Positions 26,701 through 34,256 of a stretch of DNA of 64,000 bases are shown one piece after another. Within the stretch, counting starts at the first letter, position 1. Each line of letters starts with the position of its first letter. Location: contig NZ_JBAKHD010000001.1 in NCBI RefSeq assembly GCF_049065735.1, positions 124,001 to 188,000 of the forward strand, given 5' to 3'. The notes below the pieces were generated by a model. It did not search any database. It saw only the letters and a list, made by a program, of their open reading frames with translations, and was not told the DNA's origin. Made by a program: the position numbers and the translations under genes. The DNA is from Paramesorhizobium sp049065735. GTDB lineage: Bacteria; Pseudomonadota; Alphaproteobacteria; Rhizobiales; Rhizobiaceae.

Positions 26701-27198
26701 CTCCTCGTCGCGCACTTCGATGACGAGGTCGTTGAGGGTGGTGGGGAGAATGCCGAGCCTGTCGAAATGGAGGGAGCTGGCCAGCACCGCGCCCTCTTCA
26801 TCGAGAAGCGCGACATGGGTGCCCTCATCTCCAAGTCCCGAGATGGTGGCTTCGATGCCGCCGGAGGGGCCGGAAGCCGCGAGAATGCGGGCGGGCGTAC
26901 CGTCGGGCAGTGCGATATCCAGCACCTGCAACGCGATGAGCTGCGAGGCGAGGCGCACGGAGGCGCTTCGCCCGCCATGCGCCGCCATAATCTGGCGTTT
27001 CACATGGACAGGGAAATCCGGATCGCTGCCGAGAATATCGTCAATCCGGTCGAACCCGAACATCGCCGCGCCGGGCCGGTTTGCCCAGAGGACGGTTTTG
27101 AGGTCGGTCGACACGACGAGAAGCGCATCGCCCTGGACGAAGCGCTCGCGAACGCCTTCCAGCACCGCGATATCGATAAAAGGATAGGTTCCCGCCAT
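23704..27198 (-). CDS. pdhS: PdhS/CbrA-type PAS sensor histidine kinase
   Basis: A 1164-residue cytoplasmic kinase without membrane segments. The N-terminal third carries PAS-like regions; residues of about 200-330 and 460-690 are long Ala/Glu/Pro-rich linkers. Two further PAS domains lie near 690-900. The HisKA box SHEIRTPLNAIIGF has its phospho-acceptor His at about 934, followed by the N box (NLLSNAVRF), G1 (DTGIGM) and G2 (GTGLGLPL). The C-terminal phosphatase-type core matches the PleC/DivJ/PdhS group that acts on DivK and the CtrA cell-cycle pathway. Brucella PdhS is, from memory, about 1035 residues; this one is longer, apparently from linker expansion. Confidence 0.85.
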   Translation of the reverse strand: MAGTYPFIDIAVLEGVRERFVQGDALLVVSTDLKTVLWANRPGAAMFGFDRIDDILGSDPDFPVHVKRQIMAAHGGRSASVRLASQLIALQVLDIALPDGTPARILAASGPSGGIEATISGLGDEGTHVALLDEEGAVLASSLHFDRLGILPTTLNDLVIEVRDEESRLVKRRVRAGTRSVPAGIARLSDDPYRHLLFVIAEGQAERPVETAAAPRPAEPAAAALISEEAEAPEAPVLINEVDAEPVALSLPVEVETVEVAAPAHIAEAKEAEAEIAEPASAEVEEVETPSPAPAEETESEKQGAIGATEAGEEPAVPSAGFVYDPDAAPARFVWKVDADTVFSEISPEFAAAVGPQAADVMGRRFADVARVFGFDEDGAIAALLEGRDTWSGRTVLWPIEGTSLRAPVDLAALPVYSRERAFLGFRGFGVVRPGEAEPDPDAIGLALVAGPATPPEAAEETEYQEAAPEPDNAPAAETEAAPPVEAAPVVDVVDLSEKLGQKLDIPVDVETKPDPFQGETPALQLTPSAGRRVHDKIIRLEEHRTPRTETSGLTQTERNAFREIADRLRRGGILPAKGETKPGETATPAGAPAEAPVNAAADTAPPPPSGRREAHPLLAALGQKQKPAETTPVRSSSGSVADDSPEIESAEERKPAPTEAEDDASIIARLPLPVLVHAGDILYYANQALLELTGYETPEALAEAGGLAALFAEREVDENGRPGAMMLRRADGGEQAVEAHLQSISWQGGRALMLSLMPKPELAAAKSPQPKAADDLTDEERQALETRIEELTSILDTATDGVVIIGPDGLIRSMNHSAAALFGYEPQEIKGKSFSMLFAIESQRAALDYLDGLSHNGVASVLNDGREVIGREAQGRFIPMFMTIGKLAASNSYCAVLRDITQWKRAEEELTNARREAERASSQKTEFLARISHEIRTPLNAIIGFSELMADERFGPIGNERYRDYLRDINRSGNHVLALVNDLLDISKIEAGGLDMEFEAVSLNEAIAEAVAIMQPQANRERVIIRSSFPANLPDIVADARSIKQIALNLLSNAVRFTAPGGQVIVSTSYEPNGGVVMRVRDTGIGMSPAEVEQALKPFKQVNAQRHNPADGHADWRHDGTGLGLPLTKAMVEANRAVFSIESAPGSGTTVEVAFPSTRVLAD

Positions 27199-27520
27199 TA
27201 TCCGAATCTCATATACTCTTTATGCCTAAGGCAAGTCCGAACGGAAAACCGCTTCCCACTTCCCTGGACTTGACTTCTATGCGAGCAGTCTCAGCCTAAG
27301 CTTCTTGCTTAATATCCCGTTAATAAGGCGGAACCATTGCAGCGTCCATGAATCCGGACCCGATCGCAACGGTTTTTCTGGGCCCGTAGTTAATGTCCCC
27401 AGGGCAGGCGCTCACGCTTTTACAAGAAGCTGCGGGAAAGGCTTGCAAATCGCTGCGATTCTCCGTATGTGACCCCTTATCAGGCGTCGGGGCCCTCCGC
27501 CCCGCCTGTCGATTTGGTGC
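27199..27520. other. Intergenic region before tRNA-His
   Basis: About 320 bases between the kinase start and tRNA-His. Apart from a candidate tRNA promoter at 27443-27471, no convincing gene is visible. The apparent minus-strand frame that crosses the tRNA (27320-27676) is an antisense artefact. Confidence 0.5.
27443..27471 (+). promoter_or_regulatory. Candidate sigma-70 promoter for tRNA-His
   Basis: TTGCAA at 27443-27448, a 17-base spacer and TATGTG at 27466-27471. Transcription would begin about 43 bases before the mature tRNA. Spacing is ideal; the -10 is a partial match. Confidence 0.4.
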
Positions 27521-27597
27521 GCGGTCGTAGCTCAGTTGGTTAGAGCGCAGGATTGTGGCTCCTGAGGTCGTAGGTTCGACCCCTACCGACCGTACCA
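27521..27597 (+). tRNA. tRNA-His (GTG)
   Basis: A complete cloverleaf: acceptor GCGGTCG pairs with CGACCGT, D arm GCTC...GAGC, anticodon stem CAGGA/TCCTG with loop TTGTGGC and anticodon GTG at 27555-27557, T arm GTAGG TTCGACC CCTAC. The CCA end is encoded (27595-27597). Lack of an extra 5' G opposite the discriminator fits alphaproteobacterial tRNA-His, in which the G-1 requirement has been lost; the discriminator here is A. Confidence 0.95.
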
Positions 27598-27647
27598 TTT
27601 TGATAAACCACGCATCGTCATTACATAGTGTGCCGTTATAGACGACG

Positions 27648-28496
27648 GTGACACCCTTGGTGACAAGAAAAATCATATTGCTGTGTATGCTGGCTTTGCT
27701 CCCGGCTGCTTGTGGAAGGCAGACTGAAAGCGGGACGATGAATTATGTGTCCGCCAGGGCATTCCCCGTCCGCAAATCCGTGGAGATCGATTCTTTTACG
27801 CTTAGCAAGATCCGCCATATTCTGGCGTTGAAGAAAGCCCATCCCGGCCTTTCCAAGGGCGCGATGATAGCGCTTATTTCCCGCCAGTTTCTCGGCTTGC
27901 CCTATGTGGACAACCGGTTGGTCGGTTCCGCGACGACGCCGGAGCGGCTGGTGGCCGATTTCCGCGCGCTCGATTGTTTCACCTATCTCGACTATGTCGA
28001 AGCGTTGCGCCATGCGACAACGCTGCAAGGCTTCGTTCAAAATCTGATCCGAACCCGCTATGCGGATGGGCAAGTCAGTTTTCTCAAGAGAAAGCACTTC
28101 TTCAGCGACTGGGCTTACCGGTCTCCAACGCTCGCGCGCGACGTCACAGCCGCAGTCAGTTCCCATGCGGTATCGGTCGTCAAGATTCTCAACCGGAAAT
28201 CGTTATTCAGCAGCTATATTGCAGGCCTGCCCGATGTGAAGCGCACCATCACATACATTCCGAGCCAATATGTCGATCGCGGGACACTGCGTCGCCTTCG
28301 CACGGGCGATTACATCGGCATTTACGACGACGGGCCAGGTCAGGACGTGACCCATGTCGGAATCTATGTCGTGACGAAGGACGGTCCCCAGCTTCGTAAT
28401 GCCTCGTCGCTCAAGGCAAATCGCAAGGTCGTGGACTCGCCATTCCTGGAATATGTCAGAACCAAACCGGGGATCGTCGTCTATCGCCCCCGGTGA
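27648..28496 (+). CDS. DUF1460 lipoprotein (N-acetylmuramoyl-L-alanine amidase-like)
   Basis: A 282-residue exported protein. The first 22 residues end LLPAAC, a plausible though imperfect lipobox. The DUF1460 (NlpC/P60-related) pattern is visible: catalytic Cys at about 110 in LDCFTYLDYVEALR, the His motif THVGIYV near 241, and the terminal LRNASSLKANRKVVD block. Such proteins are thought to cleave murein peptides. It lies just after tRNA-His. Base composition is somewhat lower in GC than the neighbouring core genes. Confidence 0.8.
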   Translation: MTPLVTRKIILLCMLALLPAACGRQTESGTMNYVSARAFPVRKSVEIDSFTLSKIRHILALKKAHPGLSKGAMIALISRQFLGLPYVDNRLVGSATTPERLVADFRALDCFTYLDYVEALRHATTLQGFVQNLIRTRYADGQVSFLKRKHFFSDWAYRSPTLARDVTAAVSSHAVSVVKILNRKSLFSSYIAGLPDVKRTITYIPSQYVDRGTLRRLRTGDYIGIYDDGPGQDVTHVGIYVVTKDGPQLRNASSLKANRKVVDSPFLEYVRTKPGIVVYRPR

Positions 28497-28586
28497 TTGG
28501 ATAACGATGTCTCCAACCAGACGACAATCCCGCTTCGCGTCGAGGTGAACACACAACGGGATTGTCTTTGTTGTTATTGAGAGATT

Positions 28587-29633
28587 TTATTTTTTTATAT
28601 TCATTGTTATTGAGTAGTCGATAGGGCTGATTTGGCTCGTGGTAATGTTATAATTGATGCATCCTCCCGGGCCGATAGGAGTCCTTCTTACCCAATATTG
28701 CGGCGTCAGAATTGATGGGGGCAAAGTGATTGTATATCTAAACTTAATGTTGGATATCGGGATTTGCCTTGCGCAGCTGGACACGGTGCCATCGAGGGCA
28801 AAGACAACGCCATAGCCGGTTAATTTGCTTGTATCGTCTGGCAGCTGGGAATTGAGGAGGAATACATTGTTGATTATTGCCTGCCACAAGCCGGCACCTT
28901 GCTTGGCGACCTGAAGATTTATATTGTCTCCCGGGCTAATAGAGTTGCTGTAGGGAACGACGTATAAGCTCCCATCCGGCCTTATGGCCCACCCGGCTGC
29001 CGTCCATGTTCCGGCACCACGGATCACGTTGTTGATTTTTTGATTCCAGCCAAGCACGGATGCAATAATGGTATTGCTATTGGTGACGCCCAATGAAACG
29101 AGGAAATACAATGACGGTCCGTTTTTATCCAACGGGGCGGCCGGAACCGTAAAATTTAGTCCCTGTGCAGCGTACGGGTCCGCGTTCTGAGACTTGACCT
29201 GGACCCCCATTTGCCAGATGGAACCTTGCGGTACCGGCGGATTTGCCGATGAAGCAACAGTGCCATCGCTCAGATAGCGGGGAGAGGTGCAGCGGGAAAC
29301 CGATCGCACGGTCCCGTTGCTTTTCCGGACGCTTCCATTGGCGAGGAGTGTGTCCTTCTTGTCGAGAAGATGGATGCATCGAGGGGAGGCAAAGCCGAAA
29401 GGTGTTGAAACATAGTCGGCTGGAATCCCGTCCGGACGCGTAGCCTCGACAGGCTCGATTGATCTGACAGGGTCCGCGCTGTCAGCGGGGGTAGAAAGAA
29501 GGGCCAGCTGTGTGACCGCCACGCCAAGGACAACGGCATGCATCGCAATGGCGCGCGCCAGACCCAGCTTGGCCGGGAAAAACCGGTGCGGAGAGAGGGT
29601 TTTACCGCGCGGGAATTTGAAAAAACTGAACAT
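28587..29633 (-). CDS. Exported protein of unknown family, atypical composition
   Basis: A 348-residue protein. A hydrophobic segment at about 25-50 ending TPADSADP looks like a signal peptide or anchor. The rest is rich in Asn, Ser, Thr, Gly and Val, predicted beta-sheet, with few charged residues and several cysteines (about 84, 113, 287 and 327) that could form disulphides. Codon use is markedly more AT-rich than its neighbours, suggesting recent acquisition. I do not recognise a family; a beta-sandwich extracellular protein is a guess. Confidence 0.65.
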   Translation of the reverse strand: MFSFFKFPRGKTLSPHRFFPAKLGLARAIAMHAVVLGVAVTQLALLSTPADSADPVRSIEPVEATRPDGIPADYVSTPFGFASPRCIHLLDKKDTLLANGSVRKSNGTVRSVSRCTSPRYLSDGTVASSANPPVPQGSIWQMGVQVKSQNADPYAAQGLNFTVPAAPLDKNGPSLYFLVSLGVTNSNTIIASVLGWNQKINNVIRGAGTWTAAGWAIRPDGSLYVVPYSNSISPGDNINLQVAKQGAGLWQAIINNVFLLNSQLPDDTSKLTGYGVVFALDGTVSSCARQIPISNIKFRYTITLPPSILTPQYWVRRTPIGPGGCINYNITTSQISPIDYSITMNIKK

Positions 29634-29703
29634 CGTGTTCTCCTAATATTCTTGTCTGAAAATTTGAAAGGTTACGGGCATTTTCTGAATGCGATAAATA
29701 TCG

Positions 29704-29737
29704 CATAAATTGCTGCGCTTCGAAAGCGCAATTTATG
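29704..29737. other. Bulged hairpin upstream of the exported-protein gene
   Basis: CATAAAT (29704-29710) pairs with ATTTATG (29731-29737), and TGCGCTT (29714-29720) with AAGCGCA (29724-29730), leaving a three-base bulge and a three-base loop. It lies about 70 bases upstream of the minus-strand start at 29633 and could act in the leader or as an operator. The gap 29634-29954 otherwise shows only the mosaic at 29819. Confidence 0.4.
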
Positions 29738-29818
29738 AGGGAAATGAGGTGGCTAATATGTCTGGGGTGCCGTCTGACGGAAACAGAAAAAGGTACCCAA
29801 GTCTGTGTTTCAAGCCGC

Positions 29819-29901
29819 TAGAGCATTTCGCTTTTTGACGGAAGCGGTGGCAGGACAGAGGGGGGCGCCTCGCGATTTCGTCAAAACACAATTTGCTCTA
29901 A
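29819..29901. repeat. Small MITE/RIME-like mosaic element
   Basis: Imperfect terminal inverted repeats of about 22 bp: TAGAGCATTTCGCTTTTTGA on the left and the complement of TTAGAGCAAATTGTGTTTTG on the right. The interior includes GGCAGGACAGAGGGGGG, matching the end of family B copy 1, so the element looks composite. Such mosaics are typical of rhizobial intergenic repeats. Confidence 0.5.
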
Positions 29902-29954
29902 GCTTATTCGGTAATCCGCAATGATCCGAACAGGATCGCATCTCAACTGCAACC

Positions 29955-31514
29955 TTAAAACAACGACCCCTGGCCGCCGCTGCTCGTCTTCGCGCCCTTC
30001 GCTTTAGGCTTCGCCGGGCTGCCACCCGTCGCCACCGCCTGCGTGTCGCCGTCGCGGAAGCGTAGGGTCAGCGCCTCGCCGGAATGGATCGCCGCAGCCT
30101 GCTTTACCGGATTGCCCGAAGCGTCGAAGACGATGGCGAAGCCGCGTTCCAGCACGCTTTCATAGGAGAGTGTGCGCATCAGCCGTTCCAGCTCGACACT
30201 GCGCCGCTTGCGCCTTTCGAGGAGAAGACCAACGGCCCGCGCGGCGCGGCGGTCGAGCTGTTCCAGCATATGCCCCGCCCGCTCCGCACGGCGGTGGATC
30301 GGCTCCGGTGAAAGCTTCCCCATGATAAGCGAAAAGCGGCTGCGCTGGTCGCGGAGATAGGCCTTCAGGCAGTTCGGCAGGCGGGCTGCGGTCCGCTCCG
30401 TATGGCGTCGCTGCTCGACGATGCGCCGTTGCAGGAGGCGCGGGCTTAATTGCCGCGCATGGCCGTCAAAGCTTGCGCGCTTTTTTTGCGTATTCGCCTG
30501 CAATGCCCGTCCCAGCCGCGCGGCGGCCTCGTCGAACCTTCGCCGAGGCAGCGCGAGAAGCTGGTCGGCCGAGGGAAGGGCGCGCGAAAGCGCCCGATGC
30601 GCCTGCCGCCGCTGCGAAAGATGGCGCGACATGCCGCCCGCGTGCCGCGCGGCGAGCGAGGCGACCGCCGCCTGCAGATCGGCCTTCACCGGAACCGCCA
30701 TCTCCGCCGCGCCCGTCGGTGTCGGCGCGCGCCGGTCGGCGGCATGATCGATCAGCGTCCAGTCGGTTTCGTGTCCCACCGCCGAGATGACGGGAATGCC
30801 GGATGCCGCCACCGCCCGCACCACGATTTCATCGTTGAAACCCCAGAGATCCTCAAGGCTTCCGCCGCCGCGCGCGACGATCAGCACATGCGGCCGGGGG
30901 AAGGGACCATCCTCATCGAGGGCATTGAAGCCATGGACCGCCGCCGCCACTTCCGGCCCGCAGGTCTCGCCTTGCACCCGCACCGGCCACACGACGATAT
31001 GCAACGGAAAGCGGTCGGTGATGCGGTGGATGATGTCGCGGATGACAGCGCCGGTCGGCGAGGTGACGACGCCGATAACACGCGGCATGAAGGGCAGGGG
31101 CTTCTTCGCCGCCGTATCGAACAGGCCCTCCGCCGCCAGCCGCCGCTTGCGCTCTTCCAGCAGTGCCATCAGCGCTCCCGCGCCCGCCGGCTCCATCTGC
31201 TCGATGACGATCTGGTATTTTGACGAGCCCGGATAAGTGGTGAGCTTGCCGGTGGCGATCACCTCCATGCCTTCTTCGGGCTGGAAGCGCAGCCGGCTCA
31301 TGCTGCCGCGCCAGATCACCGCCTCGATCCGCGCCTTGTCGTCCTTCAGCGAGAAATAGGCATGGCCCGAGGAATGCGGCCCGCGGTAGCCGGAAATTTC
31401 GCCGCGTACGCGCACGTGGCCGAACGCATCCTCCACCGTGCGCTTCAGAGCGCCGGAAATCTCGGAAACGGTGTATTCGGCGACATTCGAGGTCGAATCA
31501 GGAATGTTGTTCAT
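29955..31514 (-). CDS. xseA: Exodeoxyribonuclease VII large subunit
   Basis: Catalytic subunit of ExoVII, which degrades single-stranded DNA from both ends. About 519 residues. An OB-fold (about 8-100) with VRVRGEISGYRGPHSSGHAY is followed by the nuclease core: GVVTSPTGAVIRDI, LIVARGGGSLEDLWGFNDE and PVISAVGHETDWTL, then a long Arg-rich coiled coil. The family C-terminal motif RFRDGDTQA is present. ATG 31514 (MNNIPDS) is preferred over 31562 by alignment to the family. xseB is not adjacent. Confidence 0.95.
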   Translation of the reverse strand: MNNIPDSTSNVAEYTVSEISGALKRTVEDAFGHVRVRGEISGYRGPHSSGHAYFSLKDDKARIEAVIWRGSMSRLRFQPEEGMEVIATGKLTTYPGSSKYQIVIEQMEPAGAGALMALLEERKRRLAAEGLFDTAAKKPLPFMPRVIGVVTSPTGAVIRDIIHRITDRFPLHIVVWPVRVQGETCGPEVAAAVHGFNALDEDGPFPRPHVLIVARGGGSLEDLWGFNDEIVVRAVAASGIPVISAVGHETDWTLIDHAADRRAPTPTGAAEMAVPVKADLQAAVASLAARHAGGMSRHLSQRRQAHRALSRALPSADQLLALPRRRFDEAAARLGRALQANTQKKRASFDGHARQLSPRLLQRRIVEQRRHTERTAARLPNCLKAYLRDQRSRFSLIMGKLSPEPIHRRAERAGHMLEQLDRRAARAVGLLLERRKRRSVELERLMRTLSYESVLERGFAIVFDASGNPVKQAAAIHSGEALTLRFRDGDTQAVATGGSPAKPKAKGAKTSSGGQGSLF

Positions 31515-31597
31515 CGCGTTATAGGGACTTTCAGCATCACGAAGGTCAAGAACGAAGCCCATATCACGAAAATTGATGATACCTTAAGCCAAATTCA

Positions 31598-32581
31598 ATG
31601 GACGTGATGAATGGCGCGCGCGATATGGACGCCATGCCGACAGACACCACAGCCGATTCTTCGCCCTTGAAATCCTCCAGCCGCCCCCAGGACCGCGCCT
31701 TCGAGCCGTTCGACTACGGCCTTTATGCGATGACCGTCTTCGCCTGGAGCCTATCCTGGTACGCGCTCGCCGTGCAGGCCGGAAGCGGCGTCGCCAACGA
31801 GGTCAACATCGTCTGGCGCTTCCTCATCGCGGCGGTCATCATGTTCGTCTGGGCGCTTGCCTCGAAGCAGCGCCTGAAGTTTGCCCTCAGCGACCATCTC
31901 GGCTTCGCGGGGCTGGGGCTTCTGCTGTTCTCCTCGAACTTTTTGCTCTTTTATTATGGCGCGCAATATCTGGTAAGCGGACTCCTCTCGGTCGTCTTCT
32001 CGCTCGCCTCCATCATCAATCTCGTGCTCTCGACGGTTATCATGCGCGAGCCGCCTTCGGGCAGGACGCTGATCGGCGGTCTGATGGGCTTCGGCGGCAT
32101 TGCGCTCATGTTCCTGCCGGAAATGCAGGCCCATGGCTTTACCGGCAAGACGCTCATCGGTCTCGGCCTCTGCGTCGCCGGCACCCTATGCTTCTGCACA
32201 GGAAACCTCATCTCCGCCCGCCTGCAGAAGCGCGGCTTGCCGCTCGTCTCGATGAATGCCTGGGGCATGGTCTATGGCACGCTCTGGTGCGCCTTCCTTG
32301 CCTTCCTGTTCGGCAGGCATTTCACCATCGCCTGGACGGCGGAATATCTGACCTCGCTCGTCTTCCTCTCGGTCGTCGCGACGGTGCTCGCCTTCTTCGC
32401 CTATCTGACGCTCCTGGGCCGTATCGGCTCCGCCCGCGCCGGCTACGCGACCGTGATGTTCCCCGTCTTCGCGCTGGTCGTCTCGACCGTCCTCGAAGGC
32501 TATCAATGGACGGTGCTGGCCGTGGCGGGGCTGGCGCTGGTTTTGGCGGGAAATTTGTTCGTCATTCGCGGGAAGAAATAA
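31598..32581 (+). CDS. EamA/DMT-family transporter
   Basis: A 327-residue inner-membrane protein with about ten predicted segments and the duplicated EamA layout (about 45-175 and 190-325). Substrate is unknown; relatives export amino acids or metabolites. The start is uncertain because several ATGs lie within the first 13 codons and none has a clear ribosome site. Divergent from xseA; convergent with the LysR gene after a three-base gap. Confidence 0.85.
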   Translation: MDVMNGARDMDAMPTDTTADSSPLKSSSRPQDRAFEPFDYGLYAMTVFAWSLSWYALAVQAGSGVANEVNIVWRFLIAAVIMFVWALASKQRLKFALSDHLGFAGLGLLLFSSNFLLFYYGAQYLVSGLLSVVFSLASIINLVLSTVIMREPPSGRTLIGGLMGFGGIALMFLPEMQAHGFTGKTLIGLGLCVAGTLCFCTGNLISARLQKRGLPLVSMNAWGMVYGTLWCAFLAFLFGRHFTIAWTAEYLTSLVFLSVVATVLAFFAYLTLLGRIGSARAGYATVMFPVFALVVSTVLEGYQWTVLAVAGLALVLAGNLFVIRGKK

Positions 32582-32584
32582 CCG

Positions 32585-33553
32585 CTACCACCCCGGCACC
32601 AGCTCGCTCGACCGCACGCGCCGGGTTCGCACATGGGCGAGCTGGGTGATGTCGGCGGTGTTGAGCGTGGTCGGCGCGGGGGAGGAGATATTGTCGAGGC
32701 TCTCCACAATATGCTGTGCCAGCGCGTCGATGATGGCGGTCTGCTTCGAGTGGCCGCGCAGGATGCCGATGCCGAATTCCGGCAGTGCACCGAAACCGTC
32801 CGCCTCGCCAAGAACGCGCATGCCCGGCCGCAGCGCGCATTCCGGCAGCACCGAGACCGCGAGCCCCGCCAGCACCGCCGCCGCCAGCACGGTCGCCGAC
32901 CAGCTGGTGAAGAGGATGCGGTAGTCGCGCTCCATCTCATTCAGCACGTCGATCGCCGCCCGCCGCCAGATGCAGGTGGGCCGCCCCACGGCGAGCGGCA
33001 GCACCGCCTCCTCATGCACGGCATGGTTGGCTGACGTCACCCAGAGCAGGGGCTCGCTGCGCACCACTTCCGAGCGGCTTTTCTCATCCACCTGCGTGAC
33101 GAGCGCGATATCCAGCGTGCCGCGCCGGATCATCTCGTGCAGATTGACGGTCGGCTCGCAGACGACTGACAGTTCGACGCGCGGGTTAGACCGGGCGAAG
33201 CGCGCCATGATCTCCGGCAGGAATCGGTCGGCATAATCATCAGGCGTGCCGATGCGCACATGGCCTTCGAGCTGCGTGTCGTCGAAGGCGGCGATGGTCT
33301 CGCTGTTGAGCTGGATCATCCGCCGCGCATAGATCAGCAGCCGCTCGCCATCCTCCGTCAGCCGGTTGCTGCGCCCGTCGCGCTCGAACAGGGGCTTGCC
33401 GATCCGCTCTTCCAGCCGCCGCATCTGCATGGAAACCGCCGATTGCGTCTTGAACACGGCATCCGCCGCCTTGGTGAAGCTGCCCGTATCGGCGATGGCG
33501 ATGAAGGTCTGCAACTGGTCGAGATCGAGCGGCGCGGTCATCGGCATCCCCAT
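32585..33553 (-). CDS. LysR-family transcriptional regulator
   Basis: A 322-residue regulator. The winged helix-turn-helix is at about 9-67 (LDQLQTFIAIADTGSFTKAADAVFKTQSAVSMQMRRLE), followed by the periplasmic-binding-like effector domain. Its stop is three bases from the converging EamA gene, so the two may be functionally linked, but a divergent target is also possible. The start could be four codons downstream. Confidence 0.9.
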   Translation of the reverse strand: MGMPMTAPLDLDQLQTFIAIADTGSFTKAADAVFKTQSAVSMQMRRLEERIGKPLFERDGRSNRLTEDGERLLIYARRMIQLNSETIAAFDDTQLEGHVRIGTPDDYADRFLPEIMARFARSNPRVELSVVCEPTVNLHEMIRRGTLDIALVTQVDEKSRSEVVRSEPLLWVTSANHAVHEEAVLPLAVGRPTCIWRRAAIDVLNEMERDYRILFTSWSATVLAAAVLAGLAVSVLPECALRPGMRVLGEADGFGALPEFGIGILRGHSKQTAIIDALAQHIVESLDNISSPAPTTLNTADITQLAHVRTRRVRSSELVPGW

Positions 33554-33730
33554 CCATCATAATTCTTGAACGATAGCATTAGAAACATTCGTTTGAATAA
33601 TCAATATACGTGCTTCATAAGGACGATGCTCACGAAAACTTGTGCTGGCCCGCAATGGCGCGGGACGGACGGTCTGCGCAGCGGAATGGTTCCGGCGCGG
33701 ACGGGATATTTTTGTCCATACGCCTCAAGA

Positions 33731-33774
33731 GCAAGTCCAGGAAAAGTGCGAAGCGGTTTTCCGTCCGGGCTTGC
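33731..33774. repeat. RIME-like palindromic element
   Basis: GCAAGTCCAGGAAAAGTGCG is followed by AAGCGGTTTTCC and a complementary GGGCTTGC end, the layout of rhizobial RIME elements (GGAAAAGTG...CGGTTTTCC). It lies between the LysR gene and the DUF1127 gene and probably contributes to the leader of the latter. Confidence 0.6.
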
Positions 33775-33791
33775 GACCAGAAAGAGAGAGA

Positions 33792-34076
33792 ATGGCGATG
33801 ACGACGGCGAAGACGATGACCATGACCGCTGCAACCGGCTCTGCTGCGATGACGCAGACGGCTGCGCGTTCCTATTATTGGGTGGTCAGGTTTTTCGCCG
33901 CGTACCGAAACCGCGCGGCGGTCCTCCACCTCAACGACCTCGACGATCATCTATTGCGGGATATCGGCCTCAACCGTTCCGATTTGCGCATGGCGCGGCG
34001 TTCCCTTTTGCGGGATCCGAGCACGGCGCTCAACGATGCGCGCGCCCTGCATGAGGCTGCCCGCTGCCGTTATTGA
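33792..34076 (+). CDS. DUF1127 domain protein
   Basis: A 94-residue basic protein. The C-terminal half has the DUF1127 core: LHLNDLDDHLLRDIGLNRSDL at about 51-71. Small DUF1127 proteins in alphaproteobacteria act in RNA turnover and in phosphate and carbon metabolism. The N-terminal 30 residues are Thr/Ala/Met-rich and low in complexity. ATG 33792 has a GAGAGAG upstream; longer frames run through the RIME-like element and are not credible. A strong terminator follows. Confidence 0.85.
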   Translation: MAMTTAKTMTMTAATGSAAMTQTAARSYYWVVRFFAAYRNRAAVLHLNDLDDHLLRDIGLNRSDLRMARRSLLRDPSTALNDARALHEAARCRY

Positions 34077-34151
34077 GAGGTTTCACAGTCCCAAAGCAGG
34101 CGCCACCCATTCATAAGCCGGAAATCCCCTCCCGGCTTTCGCCTGCCACCT

Positions 34152-34184
34152 GCCCGGCCGTGGAAACATGGCCGGGCTTTTTTT
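34152..34184 (+). terminator. Rho-independent terminator of the DUF1127 gene
   Basis: Stem GCCCGGCC (34152-34159) and GGCCGGGC (34170-34177) followed by seven T residues. It lies 75 bases after the DUF1127 stop. Confidence 0.85.
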
Positions 34185-34256
34185 AGGGGAATAGGGGAAT
34201 AGTGAGTAGTGAGATAGACAATACATCAATCCACTTGCACTATCTAACTATCTACT
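34184..34256. repeat. Family C degenerate octamer palindrome, copy 3
   Basis: The left arm is TAGGGGAATAGGGGAATAG then TGAGTAGTGAGATAG; the right arm is CTATCTAACTATCTACTA. The match between arms is imperfect, so this looks like a decayed copy. The gshA stop TAG (34255-34257) lies in the right arm. Confidence 0.6.

Noticed and set aside
27320..27676. Minus-strand ORF of 118 residues crossing tRNA-His
   Set aside because: It is the antisense of a tRNA gene plus an upstream region; the sequence GVEPTTSGATILRSNQLSYDRAP is the classic translation artefact over a tRNA.
29810..30025. 71-residue Arg/Ala-rich ORF near the xseA end
   Set aside because: Overlaps the xseA C-terminus in another frame and the mosaic repeat; low complexity with no start signal.
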